Assembly (NCBI GenBank): GCA_020636535.1
Contig: JACJXT010000011.1
Span: 2,082,813 to 2,146,812, forward strand
Direction of reading: 5' to 3'
DNA from: Chitinophagales bacterium
GTDB lineage: Bacteria; Bacteroidota; Bacteroidia; Chitinophagales; JADIYW01
DNA length: 64,000 nt
Position numbers and translations under genes: made by a program. This document shows, one piece after another, positions 17,629-25,844 of the stretch; the first letter of the stretch is position 1, and every line of letters begins with the position of its first letter. The notes under the pieces were generated by a model. It searched no databases. It had not been told where the DNA came from and saw only the letters and a program-made list of their open reading frames with translations.

Positions 17629-18215
17629 TGCCTGCTTTTAAGTTTGGCTAGTACTTCATTAAACGAATAACCTTTTGCTGCTAGTAAAACTAAAAAGTGA
17701 TATAATAAATCTGCTGATTCGCCCAAGAATAAATCTTTATTATCGTCTTTAGCTTCTATGACTACTTCTATAGCTTCTTCTCCAACTTTTTGAGCAATTT
17801 TATTTATGCCTTTATTTAACAGACTATTGGTATAAGAACCTTCTTTTGGATTAGCTTTTCTATCTAAAATAACTTTTTCAAGAATATGTAAAAAAGAAAA
17901 ATCTTGTACATTGTCTTCTGCCCAACAAGTATCTGTTCCTTTATGACAAACTGGTCCTCTTGGTTTTGCTTTAATCAAAAAGGTATCTTTATCGCAATCT
18001 AATTCAATGCTTACTACTTCTAAGAAGTTGCCACTCTCCTCACCTTTTGTCCAAATTCTATTTCTGCTTCTACTAAAAAATGTTGCTCTGTTTGTTTCTA
18101 GTGTAATCTTTAAAGATTCTTCTGTCATATAAGCTAACATTAATATTTTACCAGTTTCGTTGTCTTGTACAATTGCTGGTAACATTCCACCTTGTTTTGT
18201 AAAATCCGCTTGCAT
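17622..18215 (-). CDS. hisIE: Bifunctional phosphoribosyl-AMP cyclohydrolase / phosphoribosyl-ATP diphosphatase
   Basis: 197 residues. Residues 1-105 are HisI (MLAYMTEESL, TFFSRSRNRIWTKGE, LDCDKDTFLIKA, CHKGTDTCW with the zinc-binding Cys residues); residues about 110-195 are HisE (QKVGEEAIEVVIEAKD, SADLLYHFLVLLA). The fused enzyme performs steps two and three of histidine synthesis. Such fusion is common in Bacteroidota, but here the gene stands alone rather than in a his operon. It overlaps the end of the SRPBCC gene by 7 bases. Confidence 0.96.
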   Translation of the reverse strand: MQADFTKQGGMLPAIVQDNETGKILMLAYMTEESLKITLETNRATFFSRSRNRIWTKGEESGNFLEVVSIELDCDKDTFLIKAKPRGPVCHKGTDTCWAEDNVQDFSFLHILEKVILDRKANPKEGSYTNSLLNKGINKIAQKVGEEAIEVVIEAKDDNKDLFLGESADLLYHFLVLLAAKGYSFNEVLAKLKSRHQ

Positions 18216-18341
18216 AAAAATTAATTGTAATATAAATGTAGCAATTAAAATTTATAGCACTAAGTTATTAGTTGAAATCAATATTAAGATTTCAATACAT
18301 TTCAAAAGTAAAATGTTGTAATATCATTAATATATTACATA

Positions 18342-19181
18342 TTAATTATCTGCTTTTTCTTTTAATGTAACCGTTCTTGTTACTGGATTGAACTGGCTAT
18401 CTACTACATTATTATCTTTATCTAGCAAAGTAAGTGTAATGGTATTTTCACCCATTTTCATTCCTTCAATAAAAAATGGCACCCATTTAGTAATTAAAAA
18501 TGTAGCGTCGTTAATTTGTGCTTTCACTTTATAACCTTTTTCAGATAAGTTACAATTAACTATAAAAAAGTCTAATAATACATCGTTTACTTCTTCTCCA
18601 ACATAAGTACCTTTTGGTCTGCTGTAAAATAGATGTGGGTCATTTAATCGTGGATTAGCATATTTTGCTGTATATCTACTTTTTCCAGTTATAATACTTG
18701 TTAATATATATGCATTTGGATTTTTTACACTTTCGTGATAAGAACGAGACAAAAAACACAATACAACATGCTGACCATCTTTTGTATCTACACTAAAATC
18801 ATTGGTATAATGTGCTGTATATGGTTGATTATCTACAATACAGTGTATGTGCTGACCTTGACCAGAATTGGCACAAGTTGCAATACCTGTTCTATCTGTT
18901 TGCTCGCCAAGTGTATAATTTTTTACATCAAAATTAAGATGAATTTTATTGTTATCTAGTTCTTCTAAATTAGATGATTTCATGAGTTGCAAACTTGCAT
19001 CGGCAAAAGATTCTGGACTATACAGTTCTTTTAGTGTAATGCCTTTGTCTTTCATAGTAATTAAAGGTGTACCTAAATCTTCTATTGCTTTTTGTTTGGT
19101 TTTGGTTTCTGCACTTCTACAAGAAATAAAAAAAAGTATCGCGATAAAAAATATAATGCTACAAGCTAGTATCTTTTTCAT
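18342..19181 (-). CDS. Hypothetical lipoprotein with a GQHIH-containing beta domain
   Basis: 279 residues. The signal IIFFIAILFFISC is a lipoprotein signal with Cys at about 21. A later stretch GQGQHIHCIVDNQPYTAHYT resembles the short beta-domain with a conserved GQH-x-H motif seen in periplasmic proteins of unknown role; a metal site is possible but not shown. The C-terminal part looks like an Ig-like fold (ENTITLTLLDKDNNVVD). The start overlaps the end of the asparagine-synthase-like gene by 23 bases, so this is the third gene of that operon. Confidence 0.7.
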   Translation of the reverse strand: MKKILACSIIFFIAILFFISCRSAETKTKQKAIEDLGTPLITMKDKGITLKELYSPESFADASLQLMKSSNLEELDNNKIHLNFDVKNYTLGEQTDRTGIATCANSGQGQHIHCIVDNQPYTAHYTNDFSVDTKDGQHVVLCFLSRSYHESVKNPNAYILTSIITGKSRYTAKYANPRLNDPHLFYSRPKGTYVGEEVNDVLLDFFIVNCNLSEKGYKVKAQINDATFLITKWVPFFIEGMKMGENTITLTLLDKDNNVVDSQFNPVTRTVTLKEKADN

Positions 19182-20607
19182 TTAAAAATATTTTGTGAAT
19201 GAAGTAATATGCCCACAATGTATTAAAATTATTTTGCTTTTGGAATTTTTTATTCTTAATTAATGTTTTGAGTTGCTTAGATAAGTACTGTGTATTTATT
19301 GGATCATTTTGCAGTTTTTTATAATTGTTATTTTGTATATATTTAACAATATTATTAGGTAAAATAGATTTGAGTATCTTTTTGAATTTGTTTTTTTTAG
19401 GATGAGATGGTTTATAAAAATCTATTTGCAGTAGTTTGAAAAAGTGTTGCATTAAAAACTGCTCATAGCTTGTATAGGCATCTTTTATAGGAACACTGTA
19501 CCAGTTTTGAAATAAATCGTGATGATTAGATAAAATAAACCATGGATAGTTGAAGAATTCAAAAGTCCGAAGACCATTTGTACTAAACTTTGCAGCTCTA
19601 TTGATACTGTACCACTGTCTATAATCTAATAAATTATTATTAATATATTCTTTATAGTAAGCTAAATAAAATTCGGATTGATACATACTAGCAGCAAAGC
19701 AATCGGCGAAAGTACCTTGTAAAAACAAAGCATTTTTAGGTATTAAATTGTGTTGTTGCATATAAGCTAATGCAAAATAATCTTGCTCGTTTGGCAAACC
19801 TGTGTAATGATGATTTTGGGTAGCAAACTCTATAAATCTTGTAGAAAGAAATTCATTCAAACTTACTTCATCGTATTCAATAAACAAGTGCTTATAGTTT
19901 AATTGTTGAGTTACTTTTTGTGCTATTTTATGTTCAAAACTATTTTTAACACCATAGGTATAAGTTAGTACATTTTCTATATTATTTAATTTCAATAATG
20001 CAACAATAGTTCTTGAATCGTAGCCAGCACTTAATGGCACTACAAAAGTATAGTTATTATAATTTTGTTGTAGCACCTTTATTTGTGTATGATAAGTATT
20101 CAATACTTTTTCTTCATTAAATAATAGTTTATTATTAATATGTTTAAAATAATAATCTATAGTTGTCATTTGATTGATTTTATCAATAAATAAATACTGT
20201 CCTGAGTTGAGTTGTTTTAGATTTTTAAGTAAGGTATGTTCGTTATTCGTAGTATAAATGGTTTTAAAAATCTGCACTTGCTCTTCATCTATAATAGTCG
20301 TGCTTTTAAATTCGTTGCTAATATCGTTTCCTATAAATATATTGTTGTTGTCTATTGCATAAAGTATTGGAAAACTTCTTAGTCTATCTACAGCTGCAAA
20401 TAAAAATTCATCGTTATCATAAATAAAAGCAAAGCTATCTTTTATTGATGTACAAATTTGTAGGCAATCATTTAAATTATTTGGCTGAGAATTAAATAAA
20501 TAATCTTCATTCGTTGAATTATTAGTAATTAATCTAAAATTATTTATTAGTTTATATTTAAAGTAAAATACATCATATAGTTCTATATTTATTTTAAACT
20601 TACTCAT
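19159..20607 (-). CDS. Asparagine-synthase-like protein
   Basis: 482 residues. Residues about 190-330 hold the C-terminal ATP-pyrophosphatase domain of asparagine synthetase with PP-loop LSAGYDSR (192-199). The N-terminal part matches the shape of the glutaminase domain (FIYDNDEFLFAAVDRLRSFP) but starts with MSKFKIN and has no Cys2 nucleophile, so it cannot use glutamine in the usual way. Such variants sit in surface polysaccharide loci, where they may amidate sugars or other acceptors; this is inference. It overlaps the flippase gene by 8 bases and the downstream lipoprotein by 23. Confidence 0.8.
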   Translation of the reverse strand: MSKFKINIELYDVFYFKYKLINNFRLITNNSTNEDYLFNSQPNNLNDCLQICTSIKDSFAFIYDNDEFLFAAVDRLRSFPILYAIDNNNIFIGNDISNEFKSTTIIDEEQVQIFKTIYTTNNEHTLLKNLKQLNSGQYLFIDKINQMTTIDYYFKHINNKLLFNEEKVLNTYHTQIKVLQQNYNNYTFVVPLSAGYDSRTIVALLKLNNIENVLTYTYGVKNSFEHKIAQKVTQQLNYKHLFIEYDEVSLNEFLSTRFIEFATQNHHYTGLPNEQDYFALAYMQQHNLIPKNALFLQGTFADCFAASMYQSEFYLAYYKEYINNNLLDYRQWYSINRAAKFSTNGLRTFEFFNYPWFILSNHHDLFQNWYSVPIKDAYTSYEQFLMQHFFKLLQIDFYKPSHPKKNKFKKILKSILPNNIVKYIQNNNYKKLQNDPINTQYLSKQLKTLIKNKKFQKQNNFNTLWAYYFIHKIFLNEKDTSL

Positions 20608-21796
20608 CAGACAGTTTTAAAATATAGTTTAGCAAATAAATATTGAATAGAATACTTACTACTACAAACAAGACAATAGCTACATAGAAGTCTTGTAAAT
20701 AATATCCAATAGCAATTGCGAGTACTCTACAAAGCAAAAGTGAAGTATTCCATTTTAGTTCAACAGCTAATTTCTTTTTTATGTCTAGTAAAAAACTTAT
20801 TGGTTGCACTACTATAGACAAAGCGTACCACAAAATTAAGTATTGTGTAATTATTCCAGCATTTATCCATTGTTCTCCAAATATAAAAACAACTATACTT
20901 TTTCCAAATATCAATAAAATAATTGTAGGAATTAATGCCAAAACAAAACCAATGAGTGCTACTTCTTTGGTGTATGTCTTTAATTCGTTGGTATCTTTAT
21001 GAGCTGCTTCACTATAATAAATTTGTCCCATTGCTGTATTGTACATATTTACTGGTGCTTGTAAAACTCTTGTTGCCATAGTGTATGAACCTGCTAATAC
21101 ACTTCCAAATAAAAATTGTATTAATGGAATAATTATATTTTTTGACAATGTATTAATAAACGATGATGGTACACTATACATTGGAAATATTTTGTATGCT
21201 TGTAGTGTTTGCTGTAGTGTTTTAAAATTGTATTGGTTGATTTTAAGTAGCTTAAATTTTAATATAAGTATTATACTTACTAATAGTTGTGCTATTATAA
21301 AACCAATAATTAATGCGTTTTGAAAATCAAAATAATACTTTAAGATTAGTGCAGCGATTGGAGCTACAATTGCTAGAATGAGTCGAATTATATTGATAAA
21401 TTGATAATTTTTTATTCTGTTGAGCCAATAAAATAATGGCTGATAAATTCCATATGCTAACACTACAATAAATAGTGTAACATATATTTTATTATACACT
21501 ATTGATAATATAACTGAGACTAATAACCAAATTAAACTAAATAAAAATGCAATAGCTATTGCGTGTAAGTATATTTGTTTAGCTTCTACATCATTTTTTG
21601 GTAATTGTACTGCTACATCTAATTTTAAATTTATGGTTTCTGTTGCAATAAGCAATAATGACATATACACACCAAATGTTGCAAATTCTGTTGGTGAAAA
21701 ATAGTGTGGTAATATTAATGCAAAACAAAAATTAATGATTTGTGCTATAAGCAACACCGAAAACAATTTAGAAAAATTGCCTTTTAATAGTATCAT
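20600..21796 (-). CDS. Polysaccharide flippase (Wzx-like, MOP superfamily)
   Basis: 398 residues from ATG 21796; a GTG at 21820 would add 8 residues. About 12 hydrophobic segments span the whole length with few polar stretches; the N-terminus (KLFSVLLIAQIINFCFALIL) and the FSPTEFATFGVYMS block are typical of O-antigen and teichoic-acid exporters. It would flip a lipid-linked glycan across the inner membrane. It is the first gene of a three-gene overlapping operon with the asparagine-synthase-like protein and a lipoprotein. No glycosyltransferases or polymerase lie nearby, so the locus is unusually small. Confidence 0.85.
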   Translation of the reverse strand: MILLKGNFSKLFSVLLIAQIINFCFALILPHYFSPTEFATFGVYMSLLLIATETINLKLDVAVQLPKNDVEAKQIYLHAIAIAFLFSLIWLLVSVILSIVYNKIYVTLFIVVLAYGIYQPLFYWLNRIKNYQFINIIRLILAIVAPIAALILKYYFDFQNALIIGFIIAQLLVSIILILKFKLLKINQYNFKTLQQTLQAYKIFPMYSVPSSFINTLSKNIIIPLIQFLFGSVLAGSYTMATRVLQAPVNMYNTAMGQIYYSEAAHKDTNELKTYTKEVALIGFVLALIPTIILLIFGKSIVVFIFGEQWINAGIITQYLILWYALSIVVQPISFLLDIKKKLAVELKWNTSLLLCRVLAIAIGYYLQDFYVAIVLFVVVSILFNIYLLNYILKLSDE

Positions 21797-21822
21797 TAGT
21801 GTTGATTTAATTGACTGCACTT

Positions 21823-21857
21823 AAACCCAAGTTACGCATTAGAAATTTATTTCGAAA
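21823..21857 (+). repeat. Solo copy of a dispersed terminal repeat
   Basis: Bases beginning AAACCCAAGTTACGCATTAG and running on through AAATTTAT match, with two differences, the reverse complement of 37051-37084, the right end of the MITE-like element. Here only one end is present. It lies just upstream of the flippase gene. Confidence 0.6.
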
Positions 21858-21942
21858 ATATACTACTTCTAATTTAATTAACATCAACTTTTGTATTGCA
21901 TTTATTTATAAAATGCTAAAATAAATTCTGGTCAAAATAATA

Positions 21943-22665
21943 CTATTCTTCATGACAACAAGAGGAGTGTGTGCCTTGTTGTGTGTGTTCTAGTTGTGGT
22001 GAGATGTATGGAATACCTAAATTCATGCCTCGTAAAATTAATAGTATTGCCATTATACTTAATACTATTGGAGTTGCTTTTCGCATGATATTTCTTACTT
22101 TAAGTGTAAGCCATTGCTTAGAAAAAATTAAGGTAGTCATTATTGGAAATGTACCTAAGCCAAATGCTACCATTAATAATGTACCATTTATAACACTTCC
22201 TGTTGCTAAAGCTGCTGCTACGCCTGCATAAACTAAACCACAAGGCAAATAACCATTTAATAATCCTATTATATATATATTAAATAATGAAGCATCTTTT
22301 TTACTATAAATAGCACTTAGTTTGTTTTTAATTGATTGATAAAATGTGTTGAGTAATGGTATTTTATTAAATCCTTTAAAAATATATTCTATTACTACAA
22401 ATAATAAGATAGCTATACCAATTGCAATAGAAATTTTTTGTTGTAATGCACCTAAGAATAGTTGCTGACCTATTAATCCGAATAACAAGCCAATACTTGC
22501 GTAAGCTGTTAATCTTCCTAAATTATATAATGATGTAGCAAATAGTCTTTTGATTTTATTGGTGGTATTAATTGGCAATGCTAAAGCTAATGGTCCGCAC
22601 ATGCCTACACAATGAAAGCTACCTAGTAAACCTATTAAAAAACCAGAACTTATTGCTGTTATCAT
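21943..22665 (-). CDS. Sulfite exporter TauE/SafE-family (DsbD-like) membrane protein
   Basis: 240 residues with six or seven membrane segments; LGSFHCVGMCGPLALALP at the start and GLLNGYLPCGLVYAGVA in the middle are the paired Cys-containing half-repeats of the family. The tail ends in HSSCCHEE, a likely metal-binding end. Members that follow ccoGH are thought to help copper delivery or cytochrome assembly for the cbb3 oxidase, which fits this position. Its start overlaps the ccoH stop by 4 bases. Confidence 0.85.
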   Translation of the reverse strand: MITAISSGFLIGLLGSFHCVGMCGPLALALPINTTNKIKRLFATSLYNLGRLTAYASIGLLFGLIGQQLFLGALQQKISIAIGIAILLFVVIEYIFKGFNKIPLLNTFYQSIKNKLSAIYSKKDASLFNIYIIGLLNGYLPCGLVYAGVAAALATGSVINGTLLMVAFGLGTFPIMTTLIFSKQWLTLKVRNIMRKATPIVLSIMAILLILRGMNLGIPYISPQLEHTQQGTHSSCCHEE

Positions 22666-23108
22666 TTCTGAACAAATAAACTATAGTTGGTAAAGTATGC
22701 AGTATCGTTGGTATTCCAAGAAATCTCTACATCATAAAAACCTTTTACAAATTTATCTTTAGCTAATGTATAGTAGTTGGTGTTTAGTGTATTAAATCCA
22801 AAAGTTACATCTTTAGATTGGTCGTCGTTTTTAACAAACCGTAACTCTCCTTTTGTATTTGCATTGATACTTTTTGTAGGAAAGTCTATCACAATAAATT
22901 GTAATGAGTCTTTTACTCTAATTGCTTGATTTAAATTTTTATAGTTCTGTTTTCCATCTATTACTTGCTGATAGTTGATTTCTTTTTCGTAGTAATTGTC
23001 GTCTTTTAATTCTACTTTGTAGCTAAAACTTTTAACTACCATAAAGATGACACCGCTTATAAAAAAGAGTACTATAAATGCTGTAACATATGCCCAATTG
23101 AGTTTCAT
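22662..23108 (-). CDS. ccoH: FixH/CcoH family assembly protein
   Basis: 148 residues: one N-terminal membrane helix (AYVTAFIVLFFISGVIFMVV), then a periplasmic domain that starts with the family motif YYEKEINYQQVID. FixH helps assemble the cbb3 oxidase. It is placed 1 base after ccoG and overlaps the TauE-like gene by 4 bases, as expected in a cco operon. Confidence 0.9.
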   Translation of the reverse strand: MKLNWAYVTAFIVLFFISGVIFMVVKSFSYKVELKDDNYYEKEINYQQVIDGKQNYKNLNQAIRVKDSLQFIVIDFPTKSINANTKGELRFVKNDDQSKDVTFGFNTLNTNYYTLAKDKFVKGFYDVEISWNTNDTAYFTNYSLFVQK

Positions 23109-23109
23109 A

Positions 23110-24513
23110 CTATTTAAATGGTCCGATAAAGTTAGTATTTATTCGCTGAATAATCTTTCCATTGTTGTAAATATCTAATTCTATTTTTGTTTTATAGGAT
23201 TTTATATATTTATCATCTATAGTTATTATGATTGGATTATTGGTAATAGACTCTGGTTTTAGTGCAATATGTTCGTTGCCTACAACATCAATTTTTCCAT
23301 CGATGCCTACTAATTTCACATCTACTTTTACGGTTTCTGCTATCTTGTTGATGGCTTTTAAATTATACATATTAGAATATCTTTCTCCATTATCTAATTT
23401 AGTATAACTTTGACCAGATGCTCTGACTATTTGTACATTAATGTCTTTTCTTGTAATGATTAAAGCTGCTAATACTGCTACTAAAATCACCAATAAACCT
23501 GTATATGCTTTGGCTTTGGTAGTAAATTTAATTTTAGTACCTGTTTTAATTTCTCTTTCAGAAGCGTAGCGAATAAGTCCTGTTGGTAAGTTAACATGTT
23601 TCATCATAAAATCGCAAGCATCAATACATGCAGTACAACCAACACATTCCATTTGCAAGCCATTTCTAATATCAATTCCTGTAGGACAAACATCTACACA
23701 TTGATGACAGTCTATACAATCGCCTTCGGTTCTTTCCTTATTTTTTTTGAATTTAGCTCTTGGTTCTCCTCTATTATAATCGTAGGCAATTTGCATAGTA
23801 TCTTCATCGAAAAGTGTGCCTTGCAATCTACCATACGGACAAATGGTAGTACACACAATTTCTCTTACATGAGCAAAAACACCATAAAACATGAATGAAA
23901 AAGCAAGCACTCCAATTAATAAACCTACTTGTTGAAAAGGATGAGCTAAGAACTGAAACACTGCTTCGTATCCAATAAAATAACTTAAAAATACATTGAT
24001 AATTATAAATGCTAATACAAAATATATAATATGTTTTGATATTTTTTTAAACGCTTTATTACTTGTCCACGCTCCTTTATTTAGTCTTCTTTGTTTAGCA
24101 GGTGTTCCTTCAATCAACCATTCTATTGGTCGATATAAAAATTCTAAGAAAATTGTTTGAGGACAAACCCAACCACAAAAAATTCTTCCGTAAACTACAG
24201 TAAATAGTGCAATGAATAAAATAAAAATTATCATGGCTACTGCAAAAATGAAAAAATCTTGTGGCCAAAATATCTTAGAGAACAAATAGAATTTACCTTC
24301 TGGAATATTGATTTGCATAAAAGGTTTTCCATTGATTTTGATAAACGGAATTCCTAAGAACAATAACCAATAAACTGCTACAACTAATTTTCTGTAAAAG
24401 TAAAATTTACCTTCTGGTTTCTTAGCATAAACCCAATTTCTACTACCATCTTCGGCAACAGTACTAACTCTGTCTCTATAAGTTTCTCCTTCTAAAAGAT
24501 CATCAATATCCAT
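23110..24513 (-). CDS. ccoG: cbb3 oxidase accessory protein CcoG (4Fe-4S cupric reductase)
   Basis: 467 residues. Four or five membrane helices include the GRIFCGWVCPQTIFLEFLYR motif; two 4Fe-4S clusters are read as CIDCHQCVDVCP and CVGCTACIDACD. The C-terminal 110 residues form the periplasmic Ig-like domain (FixG_C). CcoG reduces Cu(II) for CuB insertion into the oxidase. It lies between ccoP and ccoH in the usual order. Confidence 0.95.
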   Translation of the reverse strand: MDIDDLLEGETYRDRVSTVAEDGSRNWVYAKKPEGKFYFYRKLVVAVYWLLFLGIPFIKINGKPFMQINIPEGKFYLFSKIFWPQDFFIFAVAMIIFILFIALFTVVYGRIFCGWVCPQTIFLEFLYRPIEWLIEGTPAKQRRLNKGAWTSNKAFKKISKHIIYFVLAFIIINVFLSYFIGYEAVFQFLAHPFQQVGLLIGVLAFSFMFYGVFAHVREIVCTTICPYGRLQGTLFDEDTMQIAYDYNRGEPRAKFKKNKERTEGDCIDCHQCVDVCPTGIDIRNGLQMECVGCTACIDACDFMMKHVNLPTGLIRYASEREIKTGTKIKFTTKAKAYTGLLVILVAVLAALIITRKDINVQIVRASGQSYTKLDNGERYSNMYNLKAINKIAETVKVDVKLVGIDGKIDVVGNEHIALKPESITNNPIIITIDDKYIKSYKTKIELDIYNNGKIIQRINTNFIGPFK

Positions 24514-24523
24514 TTTAATACAA

Positions 24524-25648
24524 TTAACCTTCTACTGTTGTAGAATCTGTAGTAGCTGTACTTGCACTAGCATCGCCTGCTTCTTGATACAACTCACCTT
24601 GTTTCTCTTTAGCATTTGCAGGATTAGTACCTTTTAATGATTTCACATAACTTGCTACTTCATTAATTTCTGCTGGTGATAGCATACTTTCCCAAGGAGT
24701 CATCCCTTTTTCTAGCACACCATATTTAATGGTATGAAAAATATCATTCAAGCTTCCACCATGTAGCCAGTAGTCGTCTGTTAAATTTGGTCCAGAAATA
24801 CCTTCTCCGTTTGCACCATGACATATTTGACAATTGGTTTTAAAGATTGCTGCACCTTTTGCAATTCCTGCATCATCTAACATTTTTACATTCTTTTCAT
24901 CAACAGCAGAAGTAGAGTTTGCCATAAAAGCGTCTTGCTCTGTTTTAGCTTTTAGTTCAGCGTTTTCTAATTCTACATATTGAGATGGAATTCTATGAGA
25001 TACATTAAATTGATAAATATAAATTACTCCAATAATCATAGACGCAACAAAACCAAAGGCAAACCAAGGTGGTGTAATGTTATCTAATTCTCTAATGCCA
25101 TCATATTCGTGTCCTACATCTAAATTATCTTCTTCACTTAAATCTTGGAAACTATTAATTTTTTCCCAAAGTGATTGTTCTTTACTACTTTCTTTAACTG
25201 CTTTTATTCCAGATAAAAACTCAATACTCTTAACTAAATAAAGAATAAATCCCACTTCTATCAAAATTAATAAAATAAGTATAAAAGTAAATGCTTTGCT
25301 TAAATCTAAAGTTTGTGCTGTTGAAGTAGCAGCATCTTGTGCTTGTAATAAAGGTATGCTTAACATTGCAACAGCTAAAAACGATAGTATTTTTTTATTC
25401 ATACTATCTGGATTATTGCTTTTAAATAAATCGATTGCATTTTTAGTTGTGTTTACTAGTATTAAAATGAGAAAGGCAAGTACTAATGCAACTGCCAATA
25501 ACACATAATTGAGTGGAATATTAAAACCAGTTCCTGTTGTATCTGTACTTGTTGTTTCTGTAGCTTGTGCGAATACACTACTTGTACTTAGCAAAACCAA
25601 AGATAAAAATGCAAAAGTAGCTTTGAATTTATTTATAAAATATTTCAT
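24524..25648 (-). CDS. ccoP: cbb3 cytochrome c oxidase subunit III with single haem
   Basis: 374 residues from ATG 25648, one base after the ccoQ stop; an upstream start at 25687 overlaps ccoQ and is rejected. An N-terminal signal (FLSLVLLSTSSVFAQ) is followed by three hydrophobic segments, with a second signal-like stretch (MLSIPLLQAQ) between the first two, then one c-type haem domain (CQICHG, with axial Met likely in the GMTPWE stretch). Proteobacterial CcoP has two haems; one is normal in this phylum. It passes electrons to the oxidase. The tail is Ala/Thr-rich. Confidence 0.92.
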   Translation of the reverse strand: MKYFINKFKATFAFLSLVLLSTSSVFAQATETTSTDTTGTGFNIPLNYVLLAVALVLAFLILILVNTTKNAIDLFKSNNPDSMNKKILSFLAVAMLSIPLLQAQDAATSTAQTLDLSKAFTFILILLILIEVGFILYLVKSIEFLSGIKAVKESSKEQSLWEKINSFQDLSEEDNLDVGHEYDGIRELDNITPPWFAFGFVASMIIGVIYIYQFNVSHRIPSQYVELENAELKAKTEQDAFMANSTSAVDEKNVKMLDDAGIAKGAAIFKTNCQICHGANGEGISGPNLTDDYWLHGGSLNDIFHTIKYGVLEKGMTPWESMLSPAEINEVASYVKSLKGTNPANAKEKQGELYQEAGDASASTATTDSTTVEG

Positions 25649-25649
25649 A

Positions 25650-25841
25650 TTATTGGTTATTATTTGAATTAACAATAGTATCATCATCTAAAGGAATATT
25701 TCCCATATATCTTATAAAGCCACTATCTGCTTTAAATACAATTACTAACATTACAACAAACACTGTAAAAAATATAATTAATGATAGTAGTGGATAAACT
25801 CCTACACCTGTAATTGACTCTAAATAATTTATGAATTTCAT
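25650..25841 (-). CDS. ccoQ: CcoQ/FixQ-like small subunit
   Basis: 63 residues with one membrane helix (YPLLSLIIFFTVFVVMLVIVF) and a short charged C-terminus, as in CcoQ/FixQ, which stabilises the cbb3 complex. It lies between ccoNO and ccoP with gaps of 3 and 1 bases. Its size and position rather than any motif support the call. Confidence 0.82.
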   Translation of the reverse strand: MKFINYLESITGVGVYPLLSLIIFFTVFVVMLVIVFKADSGFIRYMGNIPLDDDTIVNSNNNQ

Positions 25842-25844
25842 ATA

